Below, in pieces: positions 1 to 4,506 of a DNA stretch of 5,157 nucleotides. The DNA comes from an uncultured Clostridia bacterium. Its GTDB lineage: Bacteria > Bacillota > Clostridia > Oscillospirales > CAG-382. Location of the stretch: assembly GCA_905235695.1 (NCBI GenBank), contig CAJOMW010000091.1, positions 1 through 5,157 on the forward strand. The letters are read 5' to 3'. Within the stretch, counting starts at the first letter, position 1; the number at the start of each line of letters is the position of its first letter. Position numbers and translations under genes: made by a program. Under the pieces are notes generated by a model, which was given only the letters and a program-made list of their open reading frames with translations, had not been told where the DNA came from and did not search any database.

Positions 1-186
1 TTCCACGGAAACGAAAAAGCCGCCGTCGCTGTCGAGAGTAAGCTCCGACACGGCGCTCTGCGAGAAGAACAGCCCGACTCGTACAAGAGACGGGCTACCA
101 TCGGATCCCTCTGCGAGAACCTGAGCACTCTCTGCGAAAAGCATTGCCGTAATAAGTGCTGTAAGTATAATAAATAGCTTTTTCAT
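1..186 (-). CDS. Exported protein, N-terminal part only; possibly SpoIID/LytB-like
   Basis: The ATG at 186 opens a frame of 62 codons that runs off the left edge, so only the N terminus is visible. It begins with a typical signal peptide: Lys at residues 2-3, a hydrophobic core at about residues 4-18, and possible cleavage after Ala21 or Ala25. The mature start has a Val-Arg-Val-Gly-Leu-Phe-Phe stretch (35-41), then a Leu-Thr-Leu-Asp segment and a Gly-Gly-Phe-Phe-Val segment. That pattern resembles the first beta strands of SpoIID/LytB-domain proteins, which act on peptidoglycan in sporulation or cell-wall turnover; the assignment rests on a short match only. Export is well supported, the family is not. 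The gene is last of three visible minus-strand genes, 12 nt after the 42-aa membrane peptide. No SD is visible before its ATG, so it may depend on translational coupling. It could instead be another exported envelope protein. Confidence 0.72.
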   Translation of the reverse strand, partial: MKKLFIILTALITAMLFAESAQVLAEGSDGSPSLVRVGLFFSQSAVSELTLDSDGGFFVSVE

Positions 187-198
187 AGTGTTATTTTA

Positions 199-327
199 TC
201 AGGCTTGATTTATTATCGTTATGATTACGGAAGAAAGCCCCATTATAATGAACATAGCCGCAAGAATTATAGCTATTATGCGTGTTGTCCATTTCTTTCT
301 TTCTTTTTTTGCGTTTGCCTTAGCCAA
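199..327 (-). CDS. Small single-pass membrane peptide, 42 aa, TTG start
   Basis: A 42-codon frame begins at TTG (327-325) and stops at TGA (201-199). The first 16 residues are strongly basic (seven Lys, two Arg), followed by a hydrophobic stretch at about residues 17-39 rich in Ile, Leu, Ala and Met, and a short Asn-Gln-Ala tail. By the positive-inside rule this is an N-in, single-pass membrane peptide. The TTG start is supported by a nearly full-length SD (aaggggtga) 8 nt upstream, the best SD of the three genes in this operon. The start overlaps the end of the preceding gene by 8 nt, which suggests coupled translation. I recognise no family. Its place between an anchored protein and an exported protein suggests an envelope role, which is inference. 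Both the strong SD and the protein-like pattern argue against a chance frame. Confidence 0.75.
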   Translation of the reverse strand: MAKANAKKERKKWTTRIIAIILAAMFIIMGLSSVIITIINQA

Positions 328-856
328 TGGTATATTCACCCCTTACCAAAATATAAGATTTTTCATTTGTTACTCTTATTCCTCTGCCGTCTCCGCCTCT
401 CGGAATAATGCAGTAGGCGTTCTTTATTACCTCGTCGCCGTCGAGATACTCAATGCCGTTGGTAATATCAGCGATTCCCTGAGACTCAAACGGAGATATG
501 ACCTCGACCTCGCTTCCGGGACGAACGATAAACTCGAGCACGGAATCCGCATAAACGCATTCGCCTTCGCCAAGCTCAAGGAGCGTGTATGAAACTTCGG
601 CGGGTACCGGTGCGTACTCTTCGGGCGTGAAAGAAGAAGTATACGAAGTGTCGACTGCGTCGGAGGCGTTTTCGCTTTTTACGACTTCGGCGACTATATC
701 CTTCTTCATCTGCGGAAGAACGATCTCGGTGAGATAGCTGAGGGTTACGAGAGGGTCGTTGCCGTCCGAAAACGAGACAAGCGAGAACGACAGCGCCGTA
801 ATGATCATTATAATCGCGAGTATAACGCCGCCTGCTTTCAGAACATTTCTCTTCAT
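320..856 (-). CDS. Membrane-anchored protein of unknown function, 178 aa
   Basis: I do not recognise a named family. The protein has Lys/Arg at residues 2-7, then one hydrophobic segment at about 8-29 (signal anchor or uncleaved signal peptide), so most of it should be outside the membrane. Residues 31-60 look helical (Asp-Gly-Asn-Asp-Pro-Leu, then a Leu/Val-rich run), residues 61-85 are a Ser/Thr/Asp-rich linker, and residues 86-178 alternate in a beta-like pattern with Val-Arg-Pro-Gly (111-114), Gly-Asp-Gly-Arg-Gly (155-159) and Val-Arg-Gly-Glu-Tyr (171-175). No catalytic motif is obvious. The ATG at 856 is chosen because gggagg lies 10 nt upstream; an in-frame ATG at 916 overlaps the -35 box of the probable promoter. 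This is the first gene of a minus-strand operon, followed by the 42-aa membrane peptide, whose start overlaps its stop codon. An extracytoplasmic structural or binding role is possible, but this is inference. Confidence 0.82.
   Translation of the reverse strand: MKRNVLKAGGVILAIIMIITALSFSLVSFSDGNDPLVTLSYLTEIVLPQMKKDIVAEVVKSENASDAVDTSYTSSFTPEEYAPVPAEVSYTLLELGEGECVYADSVLEFIVRPGSEVEVISPFESQGIADITNGIEYLDGDEVIKNAYCIIPRGGDGRGIRVTNEKSYILVRGEYTIG
336..344 (-). promoter_or_regulatory. Shine-Dalgarno site deciding the TTG start of the 42-aa peptide
   Basis: On the minus strand this reads aaggggtga, close to the anti-SD complement aaggaggtga with one base missing. It lies inside the last codons of the upstream 178-aa gene, 8 nt before TTG at 327. 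This fixes a non-ATG start that gene callers could easily miss. Confidence 0.7.
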
Positions 857-866
857 TTTGTCTATA

Positions 867-872
867 CCTCCC
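867..872 (-). promoter_or_regulatory. Shine-Dalgarno site deciding the start at 856
   Basis: On the minus strand this reads gggagg, 10 nt upstream of the ATG at 856. It supports that start over the in-frame ATG at 916, which lies within the probable promoter. Confidence 0.7.
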
Positions 873-887
873 ATTTCGTCTATGTAT

Positions 888-916
888 ATTTTAACATATA
901 AATCTTCATCTTTCAA
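888..916 (-). promoter_or_regulatory. Sigma-A promoter of the minus-strand envelope operon
   Basis: Read on the minus strand, TTGAAA (916-911) and TAAAAT (893-888) each match the sigma-A consensus at five of six positions and are separated by exactly 17 bp. Transcription would start near 881, giving a leader of about 25 nt that contains the gggagg SD. The position fits the 178-aa gene directly downstream. Confidence 0.68.
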
Positions 917-950
917 TAGTAAAAGACATTTTTCACCTAAATGTTTACAT

Positions 951-967
951 CTGCTTAAAATAAGCAG
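951..967. repeat. Perfect 7-bp inverted repeat between divergent promoters
   Basis: CTGCTTA (951-957) and TAAGCAG (961-967) form a perfect inverted repeat around a 3-nt AAA centre. It lies about 35 bp from the -35 box of the leftward promoter and about 42 bp from that of the rightward promoter. The position fits an operator for a dimeric regulator, though no regulator gene is present. A shorter ATGT-TT-ACAT repeat abuts it at 941-950. As a hairpin followed by a short T-run (972-977) it could also be a weak terminator, but no visible gene ends next to it. Confidence 0.5.
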
Positions 968-1008
968 CCCATTTTTTGGATATATATGAAAAATACGGCT
1001 GAATTCCG

Positions 1009-1037
1009 TTGACTTTTGAATTTATTGCTGATATAAT
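1009..1037 (+). promoter_or_regulatory. Sigma-A promoter of the CapA-AEC operon
   Basis: TTGACT (1009-1014, five of six) and TATAAT (1032-1037, perfect) are separated by 17 bp. Start of transcription is expected near 1044, giving a leader of about 68 nt before the GTG at 1112. That leader contains a GC-rich inverted repeat (1061-1086) and then the SD aaaggag. Confidence 0.78.
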
Positions 1038-1060
1038 AATGTTGATTAGCGAACAACTTT

Positions 1061-1086
1061 CGGCGGACGGGATAAAAGCCCCGCCG
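1061..1086 (+). promoter_or_regulatory. GC-rich hairpin in the capA-like gene leader
   Basis: CGGCGG (1061-1066) is complementary to CCGCCG (1081-1086) with a 14-nt loop. It forms in the predicted 5' untranslated region and ends 9 nt before the SD at 1096. No T-run follows, so it is not a typical terminator. It may protect the mRNA or affect ribosome access; function is not shown. Confidence 0.4.
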
Positions 1087-1095
1087 ATAAGCATA

Positions 1096-1102
1096 AAAGG
1101 AG
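1096..1102 (+). promoter_or_regulatory. Shine-Dalgarno site deciding the GTG start at 1112
   Basis: AAAGGAG ends 9 nt before GTG at 1112. The nearby ATG at 1119 is in a different frame, so the GTG is the supported start, and it gives a clean N-terminal membrane segment. Confidence 0.7.
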
Positions 1103-1111
1103 AAACAAGCA

Positions 1112-2512
1112 GTGAAAAATGCCGTTGTCGCCGGTGTATCAATAGCCGTTGCACTTATACTCACCGTTGTGCTGATGTTTACGGTGCTGAAGGGCGAAAA
1201 TTCCGATACGCCTCCGGAAAAAACGTACGAAACTACCTCCGCCGAAAAGCAAACCGAGCCGTATGAAAGCGAAGATGATAAGAGTACAGCCTTGCAGACG
1301 GAGCCTATGGCAATTCAGACTTCTGCCGAAAAGACGGAAGCGAAAAAGACCGGCGAAAAGAAAGAGTCAAAATCCGGCTCTGCCGTTCAGCCGCTCGGAA
1401 AATTTCTGCTTGCGCAGAATTTGATCGAGGAAGATCAGCCAACGCCGTCTCTTCCCGTATCGCGCGTCTCTTTTGTCGCCTGCGGTGACAATCTCATCCA
1501 CAGCTCTGTCTATGCCGATGCAAGGACTCTTGCCGCCGGGACGGGAAAAGAGTACAACTTCATACCTATGTACGATAACATAGTCGACATAATAAAGGAG
1601 GCAGACCTTGCCTTTATAAATCAGGAATCGCCGTTCGGCGGCTCCGACAGACCGGTATCCGGCTATCCGCTGTTCAACACTCCCGACCAGATGGGATATG
1701 ACCTCATGGAGCTCGGCTACGACGTGATCGGACTTGCTAACAACCACATGCTCGACAGCACTTCCTCCGGCTATAAGCATACGATAGAGTTCTGGGAGGC
1801 TCAGAAGGACAAGGGAATCGTTGCGATAGGCGGCTACAGGAACAGGGAAGACTACGACAACATAAGAGTCATTGAAAAAAACGGGATAAAGATAGCCCTT
1901 CTTTCATACACCTACGGAACTAACGGACTAAGCCTGCCGAGCGGAAGCGAGCTTGTAATACCGCTCGCAAGCGATGCGGAAATTGACCGTCAGACCAAAA
2001 AGGCAAAGGAGATAGCCGACTGCGTCATAGTCTCTGTGCATTGGGGAATAGAGGACGTATTCAATCCAACCGACGAGCAGCGTCGACAGGCACAGATAAT
2101 GGTAGATAACGGCGTAGACGTAATAATCGGACATCATCCGCACGTCCTCCAGCCGATGAAGTGGGCGGATCGCCCGGACGGCGGACGGACGCTGATAATG
2201 TACTCGCTGGGGAATTTCCTGTCGGGAATGCAGTTTGGCAGGAACATGGTAGGCGGCATAATGGGCTTTGACGTTGTAAAGACTCCGTCGGGCGTCGCAG
2301 TGACGAACGCCTCGTTTATACCGACAATGTGCCAGTACAACAACTCGGTAAGGGGCTTTAAGATATATAAATTCTCGGAATATACCGAGGACCTCGAGAG
2401 GGTACACGGTGCGCACAGGTTCGATTCATCAATGAGCATGAGCAGCCTCAGAAGGATAATCGACAATGCGATACCGCAAGAGTTCCTCATAGAAGATTTT
2501 TACAAAGACTGA
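1112..2512 (+). CDS. CapA-family (PGA_cap) membrane-anchored metallophosphatase-like protein
   Basis: This 466-aa protein belongs to the CapA / poly-gamma-glutamate synthesis family (PF09587), which has a calcineurin-like metallophosphatase fold. Residues 5-27 are a single membrane segment, 28-115 a low-complexity Glu/Lys/Thr/Ser linker, and about 118-380 the catalytic-type domain facing the outside. Metal-ligand motifs are intact: Gly-Asp-Asn-Leu-Ile-His (125-130), Asn-Gln-Glu (170-172), Ala-Asn-Asn-His with Asp215 (209-215), His-Trp-Gly (310-312), Gly-His-His-Pro-His (340-344) and Ser-Leu-Gly-Asn-Phe (365-369). Family members are linked to poly-gamma-glutamate capsule or other envelope processes, but most clostridial copies are untested. 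No capB, capC or pgsE lies nearby, so PGA capsule synthesis is not supported here and an orphan envelope hydrolase is more likely. It starts with GTG and is first in an operon with an AEC transporter 21 nt downstream. Confidence 0.93.
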   Translation: MKNAVVAGVSIAVALILTVVLMFTVLKGENSDTPPEKTYETTSAEKQTEPYESEDDKSTALQTEPMAIQTSAEKTEAKKTGEKKESKSGSAVQPLGKFLLAQNLIEEDQPTPSLPVSRVSFVACGDNLIHSSVYADARTLAAGTGKEYNFIPMYDNIVDIIKEADLAFINQESPFGGSDRPVSGYPLFNTPDQMGYDLMELGYDVIGLANNHMLDSTSSGYKHTIEFWEAQKDKGIVAIGGYRNREDYDNIRVIEKNGIKIALLSYTYGTNGLSLPSGSELVIPLASDAEIDRQTKKAKEIADCVIVSVHWGIEDVFNPTDEQRRQAQIMVDNGVDVIIGHHPHVLQPMKWADRPDGGRTLIMYSLGNFLSGMQFGRNMVGGIMGFDVVKTPSGVAVTNASFIPTMCQYNNSVRGFKIYKFSEYTEDLERVHGAHRFDSSMSMSSLRRIIDNAIPQEFLIEDFYKD

Positions 2513-2521
2513 TTAAATTTT

Positions 2522-2528
2522 GGCGGTG
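2522..2528 (+). promoter_or_regulatory. Shine-Dalgarno site deciding the TTG start at 2534
   Basis: GGCGGTG matches GGAGGTG except for one base and ends 5 nt before TTG at 2534. There is no ATG in frame until about codon 59, which would remove the first two membrane segments, so TTG is the likely start. Confidence 0.6.
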
Positions 2529-2533
2529 TTATC

Positions 2534-3508
2534 TTGCTATCAAATCTTATATTCGTACTGAACGGCGTAGTGCCGATATTTATATTGATCGCATTAGGCT
2601 ATTTTCTGAAGAGAAGGAGCTTTGTGTCCGACGAATTTGTCAAAGTCGCCGATAAGCTCGTCTTTAAGCTGCTTCTGCCGGCGTATCTCTTTAACAGCGT
2701 AAGCGGCATGAACAGGGACGACTTTGTGACGGACGACGCAAAGGTAGTGATTTTTGCGCTTCTGCTTGTCGCATTAGTTGCCTTCGGCTCTCTTTTCATA
2801 TCGGGCTTTTTTATAAAGGATAAGGCTAAAAAGGGCGCATTCGTGCAGGGAATATTCCGCTCGAATGCGGCGATCCTCGGCATTCCCTTTGCCCAGAATC
2901 TCTTCGGAGACAGCGGCGCAAGGATAGCGGCTCTGCTCCTCGCCTTCGTGGTACCGCTTTACAATGTGCTTGCTGTCATAATCTTTTGCATTTGCGACCC
3001 GGATATAAGCTCGTCTCAACCGCTCGGCAAAAAAATAAAGGACGTTTTGCTCGGAATAGTGAAAAATCCGCTGATAATATCCATATTTCTCGGACTTATA
3101 GTATGCTTTTCGGGCATCACTCTGCCGACGTTTTTAACCAACACAGTATCGTATCTCTCGGGCGCATCTACGCCGCTTGCCCTGATTGCCATAGGCGCAA
3201 ATTTCAGCTTCGGAGACCTGAAGGGAAGGGCGGCTCTCGCATTTATTTCTGCCTCGATAAAGACGGTGTTTCTTCCCTTTGCCACAATAGGACTTGCAAT
3301 GCTTATGGGCTTTGAGGGAAGTTACCTCGGTGCTCTTTTCATAGCTTTCGGAACGCCGGTCGCCATCAGCAGCTACATAATGGCAAAGAATATGAACTCC
3401 GACTACCGGCTTGCAAGCCAGATAATAATTGCCACAACTCTCCTCTCGGCAATAACCATCCCACTCGGGAGCTTTATCCTTTTCAGCACGGGACTTGTGC
3501 CGAGATAA
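2534..3508 (+). CDS. AEC-family (auxin efflux carrier) transporter
   Basis: A 324-aa membrane protein of the AEC family (PF03547), near the usual family length and complete. Family members transport small organic anions such as malate or other carboxylates, usually outward in bacteria; the substrate here cannot be read from the sequence. About ten hydrophobic segments are visible, near residues 5-25, 42-58, 70-94, 106-122, 128-153, 176-196, 211-226, 233-258, 262-284 and 294-318. Family-like stretches are Pro-Ile-Phe-Ile-Leu-Ile-Ala-Leu-Gly-Tyr (14-23), Leu-Leu-Leu-Pro-Ala (46-50), Arg-Ser-Asn with Leu-Gly-Ile-Pro (109-118), Lys-Asn-Pro-Leu-Ile (177-181), Gly-Ala-Asn-Phe (221-224), and a C-terminal block from Thr-Pro-Val-Ala (274-277) to Thr-Thr-Leu-Leu-Ser (301-305). 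It starts with TTG and is probably cotranscribed with the CapA-family gene 21 nt upstream. A functional link between the two is unproven. Confidence 0.92.
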   Translation: MLSNLIFVLNGVVPIFILIALGYFLKRRSFVSDEFVKVADKLVFKLLLPAYLFNSVSGMNRDDFVTDDAKVVIFALLLVALVAFGSLFISGFFIKDKAKKGAFVQGIFRSNAAILGIPFAQNLFGDSGARIAALLLAFVVPLYNVLAVIIFCICDPDISSSQPLGKKIKDVLLGIVKNPLIISIFLGLIVCFSGITLPTFLTNTVSYLSGASTPLALIAIGANFSFGDLKGRAALAFISASIKTVFLPFATIGLAMLMGFEGSYLGALFIAFGTPVAISSYIMAKNMNSDYRLASQIIIATTLLSAITIPLGSFILFSTGLVPR

Positions 3509-3511
3509 CGC

Positions 3512-3536
3512 AAAAATCAAAAAATTGATTTTTTTT
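3512..3536 (+). terminator. AT-rich terminator-like hairpin after the AEC gene
   Basis: AAAAATCAA (3512-3520) and TTGATTTTT (3525-3533) form a 9-bp stem with an AAAA loop, and T residues continue to 3536. It begins 4 nt after the AEC stop codon and lies before the rpmH promoter, where termination is expected. The stem has only one G-C pair, so it is a weak candidate. The same AT tract could serve as an upstream element for the rpmH promoter. Confidence 0.5.
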
Positions 3537-3558
3537 GAGTTAAATTTTCCCTTTTCTA

Positions 3559-3587
3559 TTGACAAATCGGTTTTATATGGTTATAAT
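3559..3587 (+). promoter_or_regulatory. Consensus sigma-A promoter of rpmH
   Basis: TTGACA (3559-3564) and TATAAT (3582-3587) are both perfect sigma-A boxes with the optimal 17-bp spacer. An AT-rich stretch with T-tracts lies upstream (about 3529-3557) and could act as an UP element. Transcription should start near 3594, in the middle of a 12-bp palindrome. This fits very strong expression of the ribosomal protein gene rpmH. Confidence 0.88.
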
Positions 3588-3599
3588 AATATCGATATT
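3588..3599. repeat. 12-bp perfect palindrome at the rpmH transcription start
   Basis: AATATCGATATT is a perfect palindrome directly after the -10 box and spans the expected start site near 3594. Its position would suit a repressor operator, but AT-rich palindromes arise easily by chance and no matching second copy was noticed. Confidence 0.3.
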
Positions 3600-3613
3600 T
3601 TTATGTAATTGTA

Positions 3614-3638
3614 TCGGGCGAGTTTGTCCGTATCCCGA
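3614..3638 (+). promoter_or_regulatory. Possible leader hairpin before rpmH
   Basis: TCGGG (3614-3618) can pair with CCCGA (3634-3638) around a 15-nt loop, ending just before the SD. A 5-bp stem with a large loop is weak, so this is only a possible leader structure in the roughly 62-nt untranslated region of rpmH. Confidence 0.25.
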
Positions 3639-3655
3639 AAGAGAGGTGTCTGCAA

Positions 3656-3790
3656 ATGTTAAGAACATATCAGCCTAAGAAGCGCCAGAGAAAAATGGAA
3701 CACGGCTTCAGAAAGCGTATGAAGACTGCCAACGGCAGAAAAGTTTTGAAGAGAAGACGTGCAAAGGGCAGAGCGAGACTCACATACTGA
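3656..3790 (+). CDS. rpmH: 50S ribosomal protein L34
   Basis: A 44-codon frame from ATG (3656) to TGA (3788-3790) encodes ribosomal protein L34, a small, very basic protein of the large ribosomal subunit that binds 23S rRNA. The usual length is 44-46 aa. The L34 signature is intact: Arg-Thr-Tyr-Gln-Pro at residues 3-7, Lys/Arg-rich from 8, His-Gly-Phe-Arg-Lys-Arg-Met at 16-22, Thr-Ala-Asn-Gly-Arg at 24-28, then Leu-Lys-Arg-Arg-Arg-Ala-Lys-Gly-Arg to the C-terminal Leu-Thr-Tyr. A good SD (agaggtg, 3642-3648) sits 7 nt before the ATG. It is first in the rpmH-rnpA-yidD-yidC cluster and has its own consensus promoter. A structured hairpin follows its stop codon and probably lowers readthrough into rnpA. 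Confidence 0.97.
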   Translation: MLRTYQPKKRQRKMEHGFRKRMKTANGRKVLKRRRAKGRARLTY

Positions 3791-3805
3791 TTGCAGTCAA
3801 AAGGT

Positions 3806-3867
3806 AAAGAGCGTGGTTCAAAGTCTGCAAGACGCAGAAACTCTTGAGACTATGCTCTTTTTTCTTT
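3806..3867 (+). terminator. Long interrupted hairpin plus T-tract between rpmH and rnpA (partial terminator or attenuator)
   Basis: The RNA can fold as a three-part stem: AAAGAGC (3806-3812) with GCTCTTT (3854-3860), TTCAA (3817-3821) with TTGAG (3844-3848), and TCTGC (3824-3828) with GCAGA (3834-3838), closing on the loop AAGAC. An alternative inner pairing is AGTCT (3822-3826) with AGACT (3847-3851). The T-rich run 3858-3867 (interrupted by one C) follows directly, as in an intrinsic terminator. It lies 15 nt after the rpmH stop and ends 7 nt before the rnpA start. No separate rnpA promoter is visible, so the likely role is partial termination or RNA processing that keeps rnpA expression below that of rpmH. 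Confidence 0.55.
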
Positions 3868-3874
3868 AGAGAAT

Positions 3875-4261
3875 ATGGTAAAGAAATTATATCCGCTTTG
3901 CGAGAATCATCTGTTTTCCAAAGCGTACAGAAAGGGCAAAAGCGACGTCAACAAATACGTCGCCGTATATGCTCTTAAAAATTACAGAAAAGACGCGTCC
4001 GGACGCCCCGAGGCAACAAGGCTTGGCATTACCGTAAACAGAAAGCTCGGCAAAGCAGCAAAGCGAAGCCGAGTAAAGCGCATTATCCGCGCCGCATACA
4101 GGGAAAACCTTGCCGATCTTAAAAACGGCTACATAATAATAGTAGCCGCAAGAGGCGCAGCGTTTGACAAGAAAGTCAAGAGCACGGATATAGCGGTAAA
4201 GCTGAGGAAGAGCTTTGAAAACCTCGGACTTCTCGACGTTTCTTTAAATAACGTAAAATGA
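3875..4261 (+). CDS. rnpA: Ribonuclease P protein component
   Basis: The 128-aa product is the protein subunit of RNase P, which with the catalytic RNA (rnpB, not in this window) removes 5' leaders from precursor tRNAs in the cytoplasm. Length is close to the usual 110-130 aa. Visible family features are the aromatic N-terminal region (Leu-Phe-Ser-Lys-Ala-Tyr at 13-18 and Lys-Gly-Lys-Ser at 20-23), Val-Ala-Val-Tyr (29-32), Arg-Leu-Gly-Ile-Thr-Val (49-54), and the basic helix at about 60-76. In that helix the canonical Arg-Asn-Arg reads Arg-Ser-Arg (64-66), followed by Lys-Arg-Ile-Ile-Arg. The start has only a weak SD (agag close to the ATG) and follows the hairpin after rpmH, which fits low expression. 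The stop overlaps the yidD start as ATGA, so the two are translationally coupled. Confidence 0.96.
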   Translation: MVKKLYPLCENHLFSKAYRKGKSDVNKYVAVYALKNYRKDASGRPEATRLGITVNRKLGKAAKRSRVKRIIRAAYRENLADLKNGYIIIVAARGAAFDKKVKSTDIAVKLRKSFENLGLLDVSLNNVK

Positions 4262-4485
4262 AGTATATTTGCATATACCTTATAAAGCTTTATCAGAAGT
4301 TTATATCTCCGCTGAAGCGCACTTCGTCGTGCCGCTTCACGCCGACTTGCTCCCAGTATGCCGTTGAGGCGTATACCGTCCACGGCTTTTTCAAGGGGAG
4401 CGCACTGACGATATGGAGAATACTTCGCTGTAATCCGTTCGGCAAGGGCGGATACGATCCCGTGCCGCCTAAGAAGAAAAAATAA
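4258..4485 (+). CDS. yidD: Membrane protein insertion efficiency factor YidD
   Basis: A 75-aa YidD protein, near the usual 70-90 aa. YidD is a small membrane-associated factor that helps YidC insert inner membrane proteins. Features include the amphipathic N terminus (residues 1-20, with Leu-Tyr-Gln-Lys-Phe-Ile-Ser-Pro at 11-18), the signature [11 protein letters not shown] at 25-35, and [14 protein letters not shown] at 57-70. The three characteristic cysteines (25, 31, 58) are present. The tail is four lysines. Its ATG overlaps the rnpA TGA and no own SD is visible, so it is made by translational coupling. yidC follows after 21 nt. Confidence 0.96.
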   Translation: MKYICIYLIKLYQKFISPLKRTSSCRFTPTCSQYAVEAYTVHGFFKGSALTIWRILRCNPFGKGGYDPVPPKKKK

Positions 4486-4506
4486 TCTTAACAAAAGAGG
4501 AACAAT

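Noticed and set aside
221..592. Plus-strand open frame opposite the 178-aa gene
   Set aside because: It lies antisense to two better supported genes and has no SD. Its hydrophobic stretch is explained as the complement of coding sequence.
857..916. N-terminal extension of the 178-aa protein to an in-frame ATG at 916
   Set aside because: This ATG overlaps the -35 box of a good promoter and has no SD. The ATG at 856 has gggagg at good spacing and gives a clean signal-anchor N terminus.
951..977. Intrinsic terminator formed by the inverted repeat and the short T-run
   Set aside because: No gene ends nearby on the plus strand, and the T-run is separated from the stem by ACCC-like sequence, so an operator or chance repeat is more likely.
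1196..1400. Repeat protein or collagen-like region in the CapA-family linker
   Set aside because: The Glu/Lys/Thr-rich stretch has no regular period. It reads as a flexible spacer between the membrane anchor and the domain.
1928..2416. Minus-strand open frame opposite the CapA-family gene
   Set aside because: It lies antisense to a strongly supported conserved protein, and its translation is rich in Tyr, Arg and His with no recognisable domain.
3134..3565. Minus-strand open frame opposite the AEC transporter C-terminus and the rpmH promoter
   Set aside because: It crosses the terminator-like hairpin and reaches into the rpmH promoter. Its sequence is low-quality, Lys/Arg/Ser-rich, with no family features.
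3509..3655. Replication origin next to rpmH
   Set aside because: No cluster of DnaA boxes was noticed. The region is filled by a terminator-like hairpin, a promoter and the rpmH leader.
4129..4494. Minus-strand open frame opposite rnpA and yidD
   Set aside because: Both opposite genes are certain by family signatures. The frame has no SD and no family match.
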